Below are positions 45,691-53,459 of a DNA stretch of 64,000 nt, piece after piece; within the stretch, counting starts at the first letter, position 1, and every line of letters begins with the position of its first letter. The notes under the pieces are model-generated. The model ran no database searches. It saw only the letters and a list, made by a program, of their open reading frames with translations, and had not been told where the DNA came from. Position numbers and translations under genes: made by a program. The stretch is taken from contig JACRPA010000005.1 of NCBI GenBank assembly GCA_016214145.1, positions 372,001 through 436,000 on the forward strand, written 5' to 3'. Source of the DNA: Rhodocyclales bacterium. Lineage in GTDB: Bacteria > Pseudomonadota > Gammaproteobacteria > Burkholderiales > Rhodocyclaceae.

Positions 45691-46447
45691 GCAGGGTCTC
45701 GAACTGTTTGCGCGCGACGTCGCGCCGCCTGGTCTGGCTGCGCCACCACAGATAAAGGCCGGTGACGCCGAGGAAGACCCAGACGAAGCCGAGCAGGTCG
45801 ATCCAGAGCCATTCCGCTTCCTTGCCGAGGAAGGCGCGGCCGGTGTGCAGGTCGAGCATCAGCTTGCCGAGGGTGATGCGCTCCATGGCGGCTTCGCCCG
45901 CCGGCAGGGCGGCGAGCGCCTGGCGGGCGGCGTCGTCGGTGCGCCAGGTCGCGCCGTCGCGGCTGGCGACGAGGCCCTCGTCCTTTACCGCGACGGCCAC
46001 GCTGCCGTCGGGGTTGAGCTGGGCGTTCCAGGCGTCGCCCTTGTAGGCGCGGCGCCAGCCTTCGGCGGTATGCGTCCAGATGCCGCTTCTCGCGGCGACG
46101 ACGAGGCCCCAGGGCGCGGCGACGAGGTCGCGGATCGGGGTGCCGCCGAGTTCCCTTGCTGCGATGGCTTCGTTGCCGACGATGCGGTAGAGGCCGGACT
46201 GCGTGCCGATCCAGCGGCTGCCGTCGGCAAGCGTGAGGCTGCTGCGCACTTCCGTGCGCTGCTGTTTCATTGCCATCTCGCCGTAGCCCGGCAGCCAGGC
46301 GACGGCGCGGGTGAGGTCGATGTCGTTGAGGCCGAGTTCCTTCTTGTGGGCGAGGAAGATCGTCGTCAGCCCGACCAGCAGCATGGGGACGATGAGGAGG
46401 GCCGACACCCAGTTGTGCCAGTCGCGCGCCTTCAGGTTGAGTTGCAT
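45683..46447 (-). CDS. PepSY-associated membrane protein
   Basis: A 254-residue protein with a helix near each end (HNWVSALLIVPMLLVGLTTIFL and WLWIDLLGFVWVFLGVTGLYLWWRS) and a periplasmic middle domain, the build of PepSY-TM proteins that accompany siderophore receptors and may reduce ferric chelates. The ATG at 46447 has a perfect AAGGAGGT upstream; the ORF of the track starts 15 codons too early. It is directly downstream of the TonB-dependent receptor. Confidence 0.82.
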   Translation of the reverse strand: MQLNLKARDWHNWVSALLIVPMLLVGLTTIFLAHKKELGLNDIDLTRAVAWLPGYGEMAMKQQRTEVRSSLTLADGSRWIGTQSGLYRIVGNEAIAARELGGTPIRDLVAAPWGLVVAARSGIWTHTAEGWRRAYKGDAWNAQLNPDGSVAVAVKDEGLVASRDGATWRTDDAARQALAALPAGEAAMERITLGKLMLDLHTGRAFLGKEAEWLWIDLLGFVWVFLGVTGLYLWWRSQTRRRDVARKQFETLHG

Positions 46448-46466
46448 GAAACCTCCTTGGTTGGGG

Positions 46467-48656
46467 TTACCACTTGCCTTCGAGGGCGACATACAGCGCG
46501 CGGCCGCCGCGCTCGGATTCGAAGGTCTGCTTGGTGAGACGGCCGGCGGCGTTGTACTCGTATTTGTCCTTGTCCTTCGTCATGTCGAGCAGGTTGGCCG
46601 CGGTGATGCGGACGGCGAGGTCGCGCGACAGGCGCTTCATGACGTAGAGGTCGAGCAGCTTCTGTTCGGCTTCCGGGTCGAGCTTGAGCGTCTCGGCCGG
46701 GTTCTTGATGAAGCGCGGCGTGTAGTTGTAGTTCACGCCCCAGGCGGCGCCCCAGCGCGGCAGTTGCCAGTCGAAGCCGAGGTTGTAGACCCAGGGCGGC
46801 TGATCCTTGATGCGCGTGGTCGTTCCGGTGGCGCTGTTCTCCAGCCGCGAGAACAGCCGTGTGTAGTTGAAGCGCAGCATCAGCTCCGGCAGGCCGAGGA
46901 AATCCATGCGCGGGCGGGCGTCGAGTTCCAGGCCCCACACCCGGGCTGCGCCGACGTTCTGCGGCCGCGCGACGTAGCGCGCGCCTTCGAGCGCGGTGCG
47001 CTCCTCGATCTTGTCGCGGATGTCGCGGCGGAACAGGTTGGCGCCGAGCACGCCGCCGCCGCGCGGCAGGAAGTGTTCCCAGCCGAGTTCGATGCCGCGC
47101 GCCTGTTCCGCCTTCAGCGCCGGGTTGCCCGATTTATCCGGGTCGCCGAGCGTGCCGGTCTTCGTCTCGGTGACGGGCGACAGTTCGTCGAACTTGGGCG
47201 GCTTGAGGGTCTGCGTGACGCTGGCGCGCAGGTTGTTGCGGCCGTCGGCCTGCCACAGGTAGTGCAGCGAGGGCGAGGCGAAGCGGTAGGTGCCGTCGTA
47301 GCGCCGGCCGGCGCCGTCGACGCCGCGCTGCTCGACGTGCAGCAGGCGCAGGCCGGGTGTCAGGAAGTGGTTCGCCGCCAGCGACCACTCGTCCTGCACG
47401 AAGGCGACCCAGCGCCGCTCGTCGATGCGGAAGTTGTCGCCGCGGCCGGGCGTCTTGGGCAGGCCGTTCTCGACGGTGCGCTTCTCGTCCTCGCGCGTCT
47501 TGTCGGCATACTCCAGCCCGGCGCCGAGCTTGTGGCTGCCGAAGGGACGGCTCCAGCGCAGGCCGCCGAAGCCCTCGCGCTCGTCCTGGGTGGCGTCTTC
47601 CAGCGTGGTCTTGGTCAGCGCGCCGGCGGCGTTGTATTCGCGGGTGGTCTTGTCCTTGGTTTCTCCGCCGCCGCGCACGCCGCCGAAGACCGACAGTTTG
47701 CCGCCGCCGTCGAGGGCGTGCTTCCATTCGCCGCGCAGGCGGGCGAGTTCGCGCTGCTTGTCCTCGGCCTCGATCTTGCGGCCGTCGCGCACGTAGTTGA
47801 GGCCCGTGGCCGGCGGCGTGAAGGCGAATTTCTCCACGGCCTTGTCCTTGGATTCATCCGTGCGCGAAATGAAGGGCGTGATCACCAGTTCGTCGCCGGC
47901 GCCGAGGCGGATGTTCACGCGCGGCGAGAAATCGAAGCCGTCCGAGCGCGTGCGCTCATCCTCGAATTCCTCCTTCCAGCTCGTGCGCACGCCGGTGACG
48001 GGATGGAAGCCCCGCTCGTCCTTGGACTTGGTCTTCGGCTCGCCGCGGCGGCCGACCGAGGCGGAGAGCAGCCAGCGGATGTCGCCGCTGCCGTCGCCGG
48101 CCTGGCCCGAGGCGTTCCAGATGTCCATGTCGGTCTTCTCGCCGAAGACGCGGCCGCCGACGAGGCGGGCATTGGCGATGCGCTGGCCGGGTACGTCGCG
48201 CAGGACGATGTTGATGGTGCCGGCGAGGCCCTCGTTGGGCAGGTCGGCGCCGGGCGCGCGGATGATTTCGATGCGTTCCACCATGTCGAGCGGCAGGCGG
48301 TCGACCTGGATCTGGCGCTCCTTGCCGCCGCCCGGCACCGGCTCGCCGTCGATGAGGATCTGCGTGTAGCCCTTGTCCATGCCGCGAAGGCGCACGTCCT
48401 TGGGCGCGCCGGGCGGGCCGGTGAAAGTAACGCCGGGCAGGCGGCGCAGGTAGTCGCCGACGGTGAGCTCGTTCATGCGGTCGAGCTCCTCGCGGCCGTA
48501 GACGAGGCGCGTCGAGCGGGCGTCGCGGCGGGCCTCGAAGTCGTCGCGCTCGGCGCCGACCTCGACGACGGGCAGGGCGGTGTCGGCGCGCGCCGGGCCG
48601 GCAGAGAGGAAGGGCAGGACGAGCAGGAAGGCGGGAAGATGAGTGTTGCGGATCAT
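46467..48656 (-). CDS. TonB-dependent outer membrane receptor
   Basis: A 729-residue receptor with a signal peptide (HLPAFLLVLPFLSAGPARA), a plug domain (LTVGDYLRRLPGVTFTGPPGAPKDVRLRGMDKGYTQILIDGEPVPGG, IEIIRAPGADLPNEGLAGTINIVLRD) and a 22-strand barrel ending in ALYVALEGKW. It imports a large ligand, probably a ferric chelate given the ExbBD-TonB genes upstream and the iron-storage genes beyond. The exact ligand is not readable. The ending in Trp rather than Phe is common enough in this family. Confidence 0.92.
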   Translation of the reverse strand: MIRNTHLPAFLLVLPFLSAGPARADTALPVVEVGAERDDFEARRDARSTRLVYGREELDRMNELTVGDYLRRLPGVTFTGPPGAPKDVRLRGMDKGYTQILIDGEPVPGGGKERQIQVDRLPLDMVERIEIIRAPGADLPNEGLAGTINIVLRDVPGQRIANARLVGGRVFGEKTDMDIWNASGQAGDGSGDIRWLLSASVGRRGEPKTKSKDERGFHPVTGVRTSWKEEFEDERTRSDGFDFSPRVNIRLGAGDELVITPFISRTDESKDKAVEKFAFTPPATGLNYVRDGRKIEAEDKQRELARLRGEWKHALDGGGKLSVFGGVRGGGETKDKTTREYNAAGALTKTTLEDATQDEREGFGGLRWSRPFGSHKLGAGLEYADKTREDEKRTVENGLPKTPGRGDNFRIDERRWVAFVQDEWSLAANHFLTPGLRLLHVEQRGVDGAGRRYDGTYRFASPSLHYLWQADGRNNLRASVTQTLKPPKFDELSPVTETKTGTLGDPDKSGNPALKAEQARGIELGWEHFLPRGGGVLGANLFRRDIRDKIEERTALEGARYVARPQNVGAARVWGLELDARPRMDFLGLPELMLRFNYTRLFSRLENSATGTTTRIKDQPPWVYNLGFDWQLPRWGAAWGVNYNYTPRFIKNPAETLKLDPEAEQKLLDLYVMKRLSRDLAVRITAANLLDMTKDKDKYEYNAAGRLTKQTFESERGGRALYVALEGKW

Positions 48657-48663
48657 GGTGCTT

Positions 48664-49080
48664 TCACGGGTTGGGTAAAGTGACGAAGCCGAGCTTCGCG
48701 ACGCCGGCGTTGTGGATCTCGGCCATGATTTCGGCGAGGCGTTCGTAGCGCGTGCTGCGGTCGGCGCGCAGGTGCACTTCCGGCTGCGGCGCGTGCGCCG
48801 CGGCTTCGCGCAGACGCGCGCTCAGGTCGGCATCCGAGATCAGCCGGTCGTTCCAGTAGATATCGCCGTTGTCGTTGAGGGCGAGACGCACCGCGTCGGG
48901 CTTGTGCAGTTGCGGGGCGGCGCTGGCGCGCGGCAGGTCGACGTTCACCGCGTGGGTGAGCATCGGCGCGGTGACGATGAAGATGATGAGCAGCACCAGC
49001 ATCACGTCCACCATCGGCGTGACGTTGATCTCCGCCATGGGAGCGCCGTCGGCGTCCGCTTCGAAGCCGCCGAAGGCCAT
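48664..49080 (-). CDS. exbD: Biopolymer transport protein ExbD
   Basis: A 138-residue single-helix protein with the ExbD signature EINVTPMVDVMLVLLIIFIVTAPMLTHAVNVDLPRA, including the conserved Asp in the helix that carries protons, and a periplasmic domain. It works with ExbB and TonB. Only the last part of the long track ORF is real; the ATG at 49080 overlaps the exbB stop by one base. Confidence 0.95.
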   Translation of the reverse strand: MAFGGFEADADGAPMAEINVTPMVDVMLVLLIIFIVTAPMLTHAVNVDLPRASAAPQLHKPDAVRLALNDNGDIYWNDRLISDADLSARLREAAAHAPQPEVHLRADRSTRYERLAEIMAEIHNAGVAKLGFVTLPNP

Positions 49081-49808
49081 CAGGCGCCTCCCTTCGCCAC
49101 CCGCAGCGCACGCGCTTCCGCGTGCGGCCGCGCACCCGCCGTGAAGCAGGCATGCAGGTCGCGGGCGAAGGCATCGAGTTCCGCGAGCAGCTCGCGGTTG
49201 AGGCGGCCGATGGCGTTGTAGGCGAGCACGGCGGGGAGCGCCACGCCGATGCCGGCGGCGGTCATCACCAGCGCCTCGCCGACCGGGCCGGCGACCTTGT
49301 CGAGGGTGGCCTGCCCCGTCACCGAGATGGCGACGAGGGCGTGGTAGATGCCCCAGACGGTGCCGAAGAGGCCGACGAAGGGGGCGGTGGCGCCGATGGA
49401 GGCGAGCAGGGTGAGGCCGCGCTCCAGGCGCGAGCGGCTGTCGACGAGGGCGCGGCGCAGGGCGCGGGTGAGCGCGTCGCCGCGATCGAGTCCGTCGGCA
49501 AGCCGCAGCGGCTCGCGCGCATCGAGCCGCTGCGCCGCCCCGGCGGCGGCCGCTGCCAGTCGCTCGGCCGGCGTGCCCGGCGCGAGGCGCCGCAACCCGG
49601 CGAGGCCGGACTCCGCATCGGCGGCCTCCCAAAAAGCCTCGATGTGGCGGGCGCTCGGGCGCAGGCGCTGCCACACCCAGAGGCGGGCCAGCGTCCAGTA
49701 CCAGGCGGCGACGGACATGGCGAGCAGCAGCAGGGCCACGGCGTGGGTCACTGCGTCGCCCTGCGCCCACAGTCGGGCGAAGCCGAAGTCGGGGGTGTCG
49801 TTCATCAT
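49080..49808 (-). CDS. exbB: MotA/TolQ/ExbB proton channel family protein
   Basis: A 242-residue protein with three helices and the ExbB core RGLTLLASIGATAPFVGLFGTVWGIYHALVAIS...VGEALVMTAAGIGVALPAVLAYNAIGR. It forms the inner-membrane motor with ExbD. Two adjacent ATG codons stand at 49808 and 49805; the first overlaps the tonB stop. The order is tonB-exbB-exbD-receptor. Confidence 0.95.
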   Translation of the reverse strand: MMNDTPDFGFARLWAQGDAVTHAVALLLLAMSVAAWYWTLARLWVWQRLRPSARHIEAFWEAADAESGLAGLRRLAPGTPAERLAAAAAGAAQRLDAREPLRLADGLDRGDALTRALRRALVDSRSRLERGLTLLASIGATAPFVGLFGTVWGIYHALVAISVTGQATLDKVAGPVGEALVMTAAGIGVALPAVLAYNAIGRLNRELLAELDAFARDLHACFTAGARPHAEARALRVAKGGA

Positions 49809-50455
49809 CGTTTCTCCAGTCGGAAGGCAATCGGTACGCGCACCCAGGCGGCGACGGCGGTCTCGCCCTGGCGCGCGGGGACGAAGCGCCAGTGGCGCAC
49901 GGCCTCGAGGGCGGCCTCGTCGAGGCGCGGGCTGCCGGCGCTCTCCGCCAGATCGATCTGTCCGGGCAGGCCCTCGGGCGTGACGAAGACGCGCAGCGTC
50001 GCCTTGCCTTCCTCGCCCATGCGGCGGGCGAGGGGCGGGTAGGGCGGGCGCGGGTTGTTCAGGTAGGCGGCGTCGAAGCGCGGCGGCAGGATGGGTGCCG
50101 GCGCGGCGGGAGCGGCGGGGGCGGCGGAGGAAGCGGCGGCGACCGCCAACTGCGCCGGCGCGGCAGCCGTTGCATGCGATGACTGGGCAGGCGCCGCCGC
50201 CCGCGTGTCCGGCTCGGGGCTGGCAAGCGGGGTGGCCAGGGGTAGGGCCTGGCGCGGCGTCGGGACGGGCTGTTGTTGCGGACGGGCAGGCGCCGCGGGT
50301 GCGGAGGCCGGCGGCGCGACGAGGGCGACGGCGAGCGCCTGGGGCGGCGCGAAGCTGCGCGCCGCCGGAACAAAAGTCAGTCCCAGCAGGACGGCGCCGT
50401 GCGCCGCGGCAACGATGCCCAGCAGCCAGCGGGGGGCTTCATCCAGCCTGCTCAA
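49805..50455 (-). CDS. tonB: Energy transducer TonB
   Basis: A 216-residue TonB with an N-terminal membrane helix (WLLGIVAAAHGAVLLGLTFVPAA), a Pro/Ala-rich periplasmic linker (about residues 40-125) and the C-terminal domain YLNNPRPPYPPLARRMGEEGKATLRVFVTPEG...LEAVRHWRFVPAR, with the YP motif. It passes energy to the receptor encoded downstream. The dispersed word lies in the membrane-helix coding region (50372-50395). Confidence 0.95.
   Translation of the reverse strand: MSRLDEAPRWLLGIVAAAHGAVLLGLTFVPAARSFAPPQALAVALVAPPASAPAAPARPQQQPVPTPRQALPLATPLASPEPDTRAAAPAQSSHATAAAPAQLAVAAASSAAPAAPAAPAPILPPRFDAAYLNNPRPPYPPLARRMGEEGKATLRVFVTPEGLPGQIDLAESAGSPRLDEAALEAVRHWRFVPARQGETAVAAWVRVPIAFRLEKR
50372..50395 (-). 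repeat. Dispersed 24-bp word, copy inside tonB
   Basis: Minus strand GCCGT-CCTGCTGGGAC-TGACTTTT, in frame as A-V-L-L-G-L-T-F. Confidence 0.7.
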
Positions 50456-50536
50456 TGTGCGTCCTCACGTTCGTCGAGTCATCCATGTCGAATCTGGCTG
50501 GCTCGTCCGAACGGGCGGACTGGCTGGCTAAGGTTC

Positions 50537-50632
50537 CCGTCATTCCCGCCGTCATCCTCGGACTTGATCCGGGGAAAGCGGGAATCCAGGGATTGCTAAC
50601 TGCGTGGGTTCCCGCCTTCGCGGGAACGACAA
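50537..50632. repeat. CGTCATTCCCG-type palindromic repeat
   Basis: Between tonB and bfr lie inverted CCCGTCATTCCCGCCG and GCGGGAACGAC units, including the hairpin GTTCCCGC-CTTC-GCGGGAAC at 50608-50627. The related repeat recurs at 53371-53426. The rest of 50456-50636 shows no gene. Confidence 0.75.
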
Positions 50633-50636
50633 GTTC

Positions 50637-51113
50637 TTACGACAACTCTCCCATCTGCGACTGCAGGTAGTTCTGCAGACCGACTTTGGCGACGAGCTCG
50701 ATCTGCGTTTCGAGGAAGTCGATGTGTTCCTCGGTGTCCTCGAGGATTTCCTCGAAGAGTTCGCGCGAGACGTAGTCGTTGCAGGTCTCGCAGTGGGCGA
50801 CGGCTTCCAGCAGCGTGGCGCGCGCGAGGTGCTCGAGCTTGAGGTCGCCGGCGAGGGTCTCGGGCACGCTCTCGCCGATCATCAGCTTGCCGAGCATCTG
50901 CATGTTCGGCAGCCCTTCGAGGAAGAGGATGCGTTCGATCAGCTTGTCGGCGTGGTGCATCTCCTCGATGGATTCCTCGTATTCCTTCTTGCCCAGCCGG
51001 TTGAGGCCCCAGTTCTTGTACATGCGCGCATGCAGGAAGTACTGGTTCACCGCGGTGAGCTCGTTGGTCAGGGCCTTGTTGAGGTGCTGCAGCGTTTTCT
51101 TGTCGCCTTTCAT
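50637..51113 (-). CDS. bfr: Bacterioferritin
   Basis: A 158-residue four-helix ferritin-like protein with di-iron ligands ([75 protein letters not shown]) and the haem-ligand methionine in LPNMQML. It stores iron as a 24-mer. The ATG at 51113 has AGGAG eight bases upstream, overlaps the bfd stop, and replaces the longer track start. Confidence 0.95.
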   Translation of the reverse strand: MKGDKKTLQHLNKALTNELTAVNQYFLHARMYKNWGLNRLGKKEYEESIEEMHHADKLIERILFLEGLPNMQMLGKLMIGESVPETLAGDLKLEHLARATLLEAVAHCETCNDYVSRELFEEILEDTEEHIDFLETQIELVAKVGLQNYLQSQMGELS

Positions 51114-51337
51114 TTTTGTTTCTCCTTGGATCGGGGGCAGTGGCCGCAATCCTTGTTGCATCGCGGGTTCTTGGTCTGCGTGTCGCCCCGCAGCAGCCCC
51201 TGGGCGTAGCCGGCGCAGCGGCCGCATTCGAGGGCGATGCCGAGGTGGGCCTGCAGACTGCGCAAGCTGCGCACGCCGGCTTCCGCCGCCCGGAGGACCT
51301 GGGAGTCGGTTACCGCATTGCAGACGCAGACATACAT
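51110..51337 (-). CDS. bfd: Bacterioferritin-associated ferredoxin with extended tail
   Basis: A 75-residue [2Fe-2S] protein with [14 protein letters not shown] and CGRCAGYAQ, the Bfd cluster cysteines (CxC, CxxC). Bfd reduces ferric iron stored in Bfr and releases it. A tail of about 20 residues ([19 protein letters not shown]) carries three further cysteines not found in short Bfd proteins. Overlap with bfr indicates co-translation. Confidence 0.92.
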   Translation of the reverse strand: MYVCVCNAVTDSQVLRAAEAGVRSLRSLQAHLGIALECGRCAGYAQGLLRGDTQTKNPRCNKDCGHCPRSKEKQK

Positions 51338-51368
51338 AGTTTAGTCCTCAAGAAAAATGCTTGCCGGG

Positions 51369-51548
51369 TCATTTCGTCAGGATCAGCTTGCCGTTGCGGG
51401 TTTGCTGCAGGCGGTAGGTTTCGCCCTGATGCACGATGACAATCACCCGCCGGCCCTGCATGAGTTCGGTGCTGGTGAGCGTGGCTTGCGGCGGCACGGG
51501 TGCGTCCCCGGCCGGCCTGGCCTGCTTGGGCTGTTCCGGTTTCACCAT
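51369..51548 (-). CDS. hemP: Hemin uptake protein HemP
   Basis: A 59-residue protein with the HemP pattern LMQGRRVIVIVHQGETYRLQQTRNGKLILTK. HemP is a small Fur-linked activator or cofactor of haem uptake genes. Its ATG overlaps the end of the ferredoxin membrane gene. No haem receptor is identified with certainty nearby, although the TonB receptor at 46467 is a candidate. Confidence 0.9.
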   Translation of the reverse strand: MVKPEQPKQARPAGDAPVPPQATLTSTELMQGRRVIVIVHQGETYRLQQTRNGKLILTK

Positions 51549-53029
51549 ACGTAGAACACCAGCGTCCAGGCCGTGCCGACGGCAGCCAGCGGCACGGCCA
51601 GCCCGGGCAGCGCCAGCACGGCGCGCCGCGGGTTTGCCGCGCGGCCGAAGAGCAGGCGTGCGCCGAGCCAGCCCGACCAGGCGATGCCCAGCGCCAGCAG
51701 GGCGCCGCGCGCGATGGGCAGCCAGCCGAGCGGCGCGCCTTCGGCGCGCAGGTGGGTGGCGGTCATCATCGACAGGCCGAGGAAGAGGCCGATGCCGGCG
51801 AGCGGGATCAGCGACAGCGAGAGCGCGCGCCAGTCGATGCGGCTGATGCGCGCGGCAAAAGTCAGTCCCAGCAATACGGCGCCGCCGAGCACGGCTGCCA
51901 CGGCGCCGATGTAGGCGAGGATCAGCGCGCCGTCGAGCCAGGTGAACACGTCGTTCGCTTCCGGGTAGTGGGTGAGCAGCCACCAGGGCGCATCGGTTTC
52001 CAGCGGCCCGAACAATTCATGTTCGACCAGCCACTCCGCCGCTTTCTGCCGCAGGGCGACGAACCACGGGCTGACGGTCCACTGGAAGGCGCCGATGGCC
52101 ACGCCGAGCATGCCGAAGACCAGCAGCGCGGCTTCAGCGGTGCGCGGTGTTTTGGCGGCGAGGATCTCGGCGTTGGGTGAACGCGCGGCGAGTTCGACGG
52201 CGTCGCGGTGGCCGCTGCAGCGCCCGCAGGCGTGGCACTGCGCGGCGCTCGTCATGTGCTTGACGTCGAGCAGCGGGGCGCAGTCGACGGCGGCGCTGCG
52301 TCCGGGTTGGCTGTCCCAGGCGGCGCGGTCGATGCGGAAGTGGATCGGCGAAATGCGCGCGAGCAGGGCGAAGACGCCGGAGACGGGGCAGAGGTAGCGG
52401 CACCAGACGCGCTTGCCGCGGCCGAAAAGCCAGCCGACGGCGACGGCGGCCACCGTCGAGCCGCCGAGGATGAGCAGCGCCGCCTGCGGGTATTCGTACA
52501 CGCTGACCAACTGGCCGTAGAGCGTGGTGAGGACGAAGGCTGCGAAGGGCCAGCCGCCCCAGCGCAGCCACTTCGGGATGGCGTAGCCCTTGCCGTGGCG
52601 CGAGGCGAATTCGGCCAGCGCGCCTTCCGGACAGAGTACGCCGCACCAGACGCGGCCCATGAACATGATGGAGAGGATGACGAAGGGCCACCAGACGCCC
52701 CAGAAGAGGTACTGGGCGAGGAGCACCAGGCGCTCGTGCCACTGCGGCGCGTAGGGTGCTTTTTCCTGCGGTGGCAGCGGCGTGCCGTCGGGGGCGCAGG
52801 CTTCACCGTCCACGAATGAAGACGCGCCGAAGTCACCCGAGAACAGCCGCGCCTCCGGATGTGGATGGGGCAGGAAGGCGGGCAGCACGACGAGCACGGC
52901 GTAGAACGCGACGATCGCCCATTGCACGCCGAGAATCAGGCGGCGGTGCTCCGCCATCCAGTCGCCGAGGCGGGCGAGGCGCGGCTTGCGGCGCGGGTGG
53001 AAGACGAGGGTGGCGGTTTGCACGCTCAT
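51542..53029 (-). CDS. Polytopic 4Fe-4S membrane protein, FtrD/NapH-like
   Basis: A 495-residue protein with about ten hydrophobic segments and NapH/NosR-type cysteine groups: GRVWCGVLCPEGALAEF, RVWCRYLCPVSGVFALLAR, and CHACGRCSGHRDAVEL. In FtrABCD-like iron systems a protein of this type passes electrons for ferrous iron uptake together with p19 and a cupredoxin, both encoded just upstream. It overlaps both neighbours by four to seven bases. The dispersed word lies at 51857-51880 in a C-terminal helix. Confidence 0.8.
   Translation of the reverse strand: MSVQTATLVFHPRRKPRLARLGDWMAEHRRLILGVQWAIVAFYAVLVVLPAFLPHPHPEARLFSGDFGASSFVDGEACAPDGTPLPPQEKAPYAPQWHERLVLLAQYLFWGVWWPFVILSIMFMGRVWCGVLCPEGALAEFASRHGKGYAIPKWLRWGGWPFAAFVLTTLYGQLVSVYEYPQAALLILGGSTVAAVAVGWLFGRGKRVWCRYLCPVSGVFALLARISPIHFRIDRAAWDSQPGRSAAVDCAPLLDVKHMTSAAQCHACGRCSGHRDAVELAARSPNAEILAAKTPRTAEAALLVFGMLGVAIGAFQWTVSPWFVALRQKAAEWLVEHELFGPLETDAPWWLLTHYPEANDVFTWLDGALILAYIGAVAAVLGGAVLLGLTFAARISRIDWRALSLSLIPLAGIGLFLGLSMMTATHLRAEGAPLGWLPIARGALLALGIAWSGWLGARLLFGRAANPRRAVLALPGLAVPLAAVGTAWTLVFYVW
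51857..51880 (-). repeat. Dispersed 24-bp word, copy inside the ferredoxin membrane gene
   Basis: Minus strand GCCGT-ATTGCTGGGAC-TGACTTTT, in frame as A-V-L-L-G-L-T-F. Confidence 0.7.
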
Positions 53030-53445
53030 TTCGCGATGACCGTGAGTTCGCCGGTGATCGGGTTGAACTCGTCGACGAAATCATACTGGCCGGGCTTGAG
53101 CGGCGGCAGCACGACGAAGGAGCGGGCGCCGGCATTCAGCACCTTTTCGATGTGCATCTCGTCGTTCTCGAATTCGAGCGGGCCGGGGCCTTCGTTGATG
53201 AGGATCAGCTTGACGCGGCGGCCGGCCGGGACTTCGATGCGCTTCGGCTTGAAGTAGCCGTTGTTGACGACGATCTCGAAGGCGGGCAACTCCCCGGCGG
53301 CGACTGCCATGCCGCCGGGGAGCATTCCCGACCACGTGAGAACTATGAGGACGGTGAGCGAGCGCAGCCACGTCGTCCCCGCGAACGCGGGTACCCATGG
53401 ATTCCCGCGTTCGCGGGAATGACGGGTATTGAGCGTGTCGCGCAC
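53026..53445 (-). CDS. Exported cupredoxin-domain protein, FtrB-like
   Basis: A 139-residue protein whose domain from about residue 55 (FEIVVNNGYFKPKRIEVPAGRRVKLILINEGPGPLEFENDEMHIEKVL) is a cupredoxin_1 fold as in FtrB, thought to oxidise ferrous iron or handle copper in the periplasm. A hydrophobic export segment (SLTVLIVLTWSGMLPGG) precedes it. The first ~25 residues (RHSRERGNPWVPAFAGTT) are encoded by an intergenic palindromic repeat, so the present GTG start may be new or wrong. No other start with a clear ribosome site was found. Confidence 0.78.
   Translation of the reverse strand: MRDTLNTRHSRERGNPWVPAFAGTTWLRSLTVLIVLTWSGMLPGGMAVAAGELPAFEIVVNNGYFKPKRIEVPAGRRVKLILINEGPGPLEFENDEMHIEKVLNAGARSFVVLPPLKPGQYDFVDEFNPITGELTVIAK
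53371..53426. repeat. Palindromic repeat inside the cupredoxin 5' end
   Basis: Two hairpin units, CGTCGTCCCCGCGAACGCGG and ATTCCCGCGTTCGCGGGAAT, joined by GTACCCATGG. The unit resembles the one at 50537. Confidence 0.85.
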
Positions 53446-53459
53446 GATTCAGTCACCCA

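Noticed and set aside
46311-48683. 790-residue plus-strand ORF opposite the TonB receptor
   Set aside because: Low-complexity shadow with no recognisable domain.
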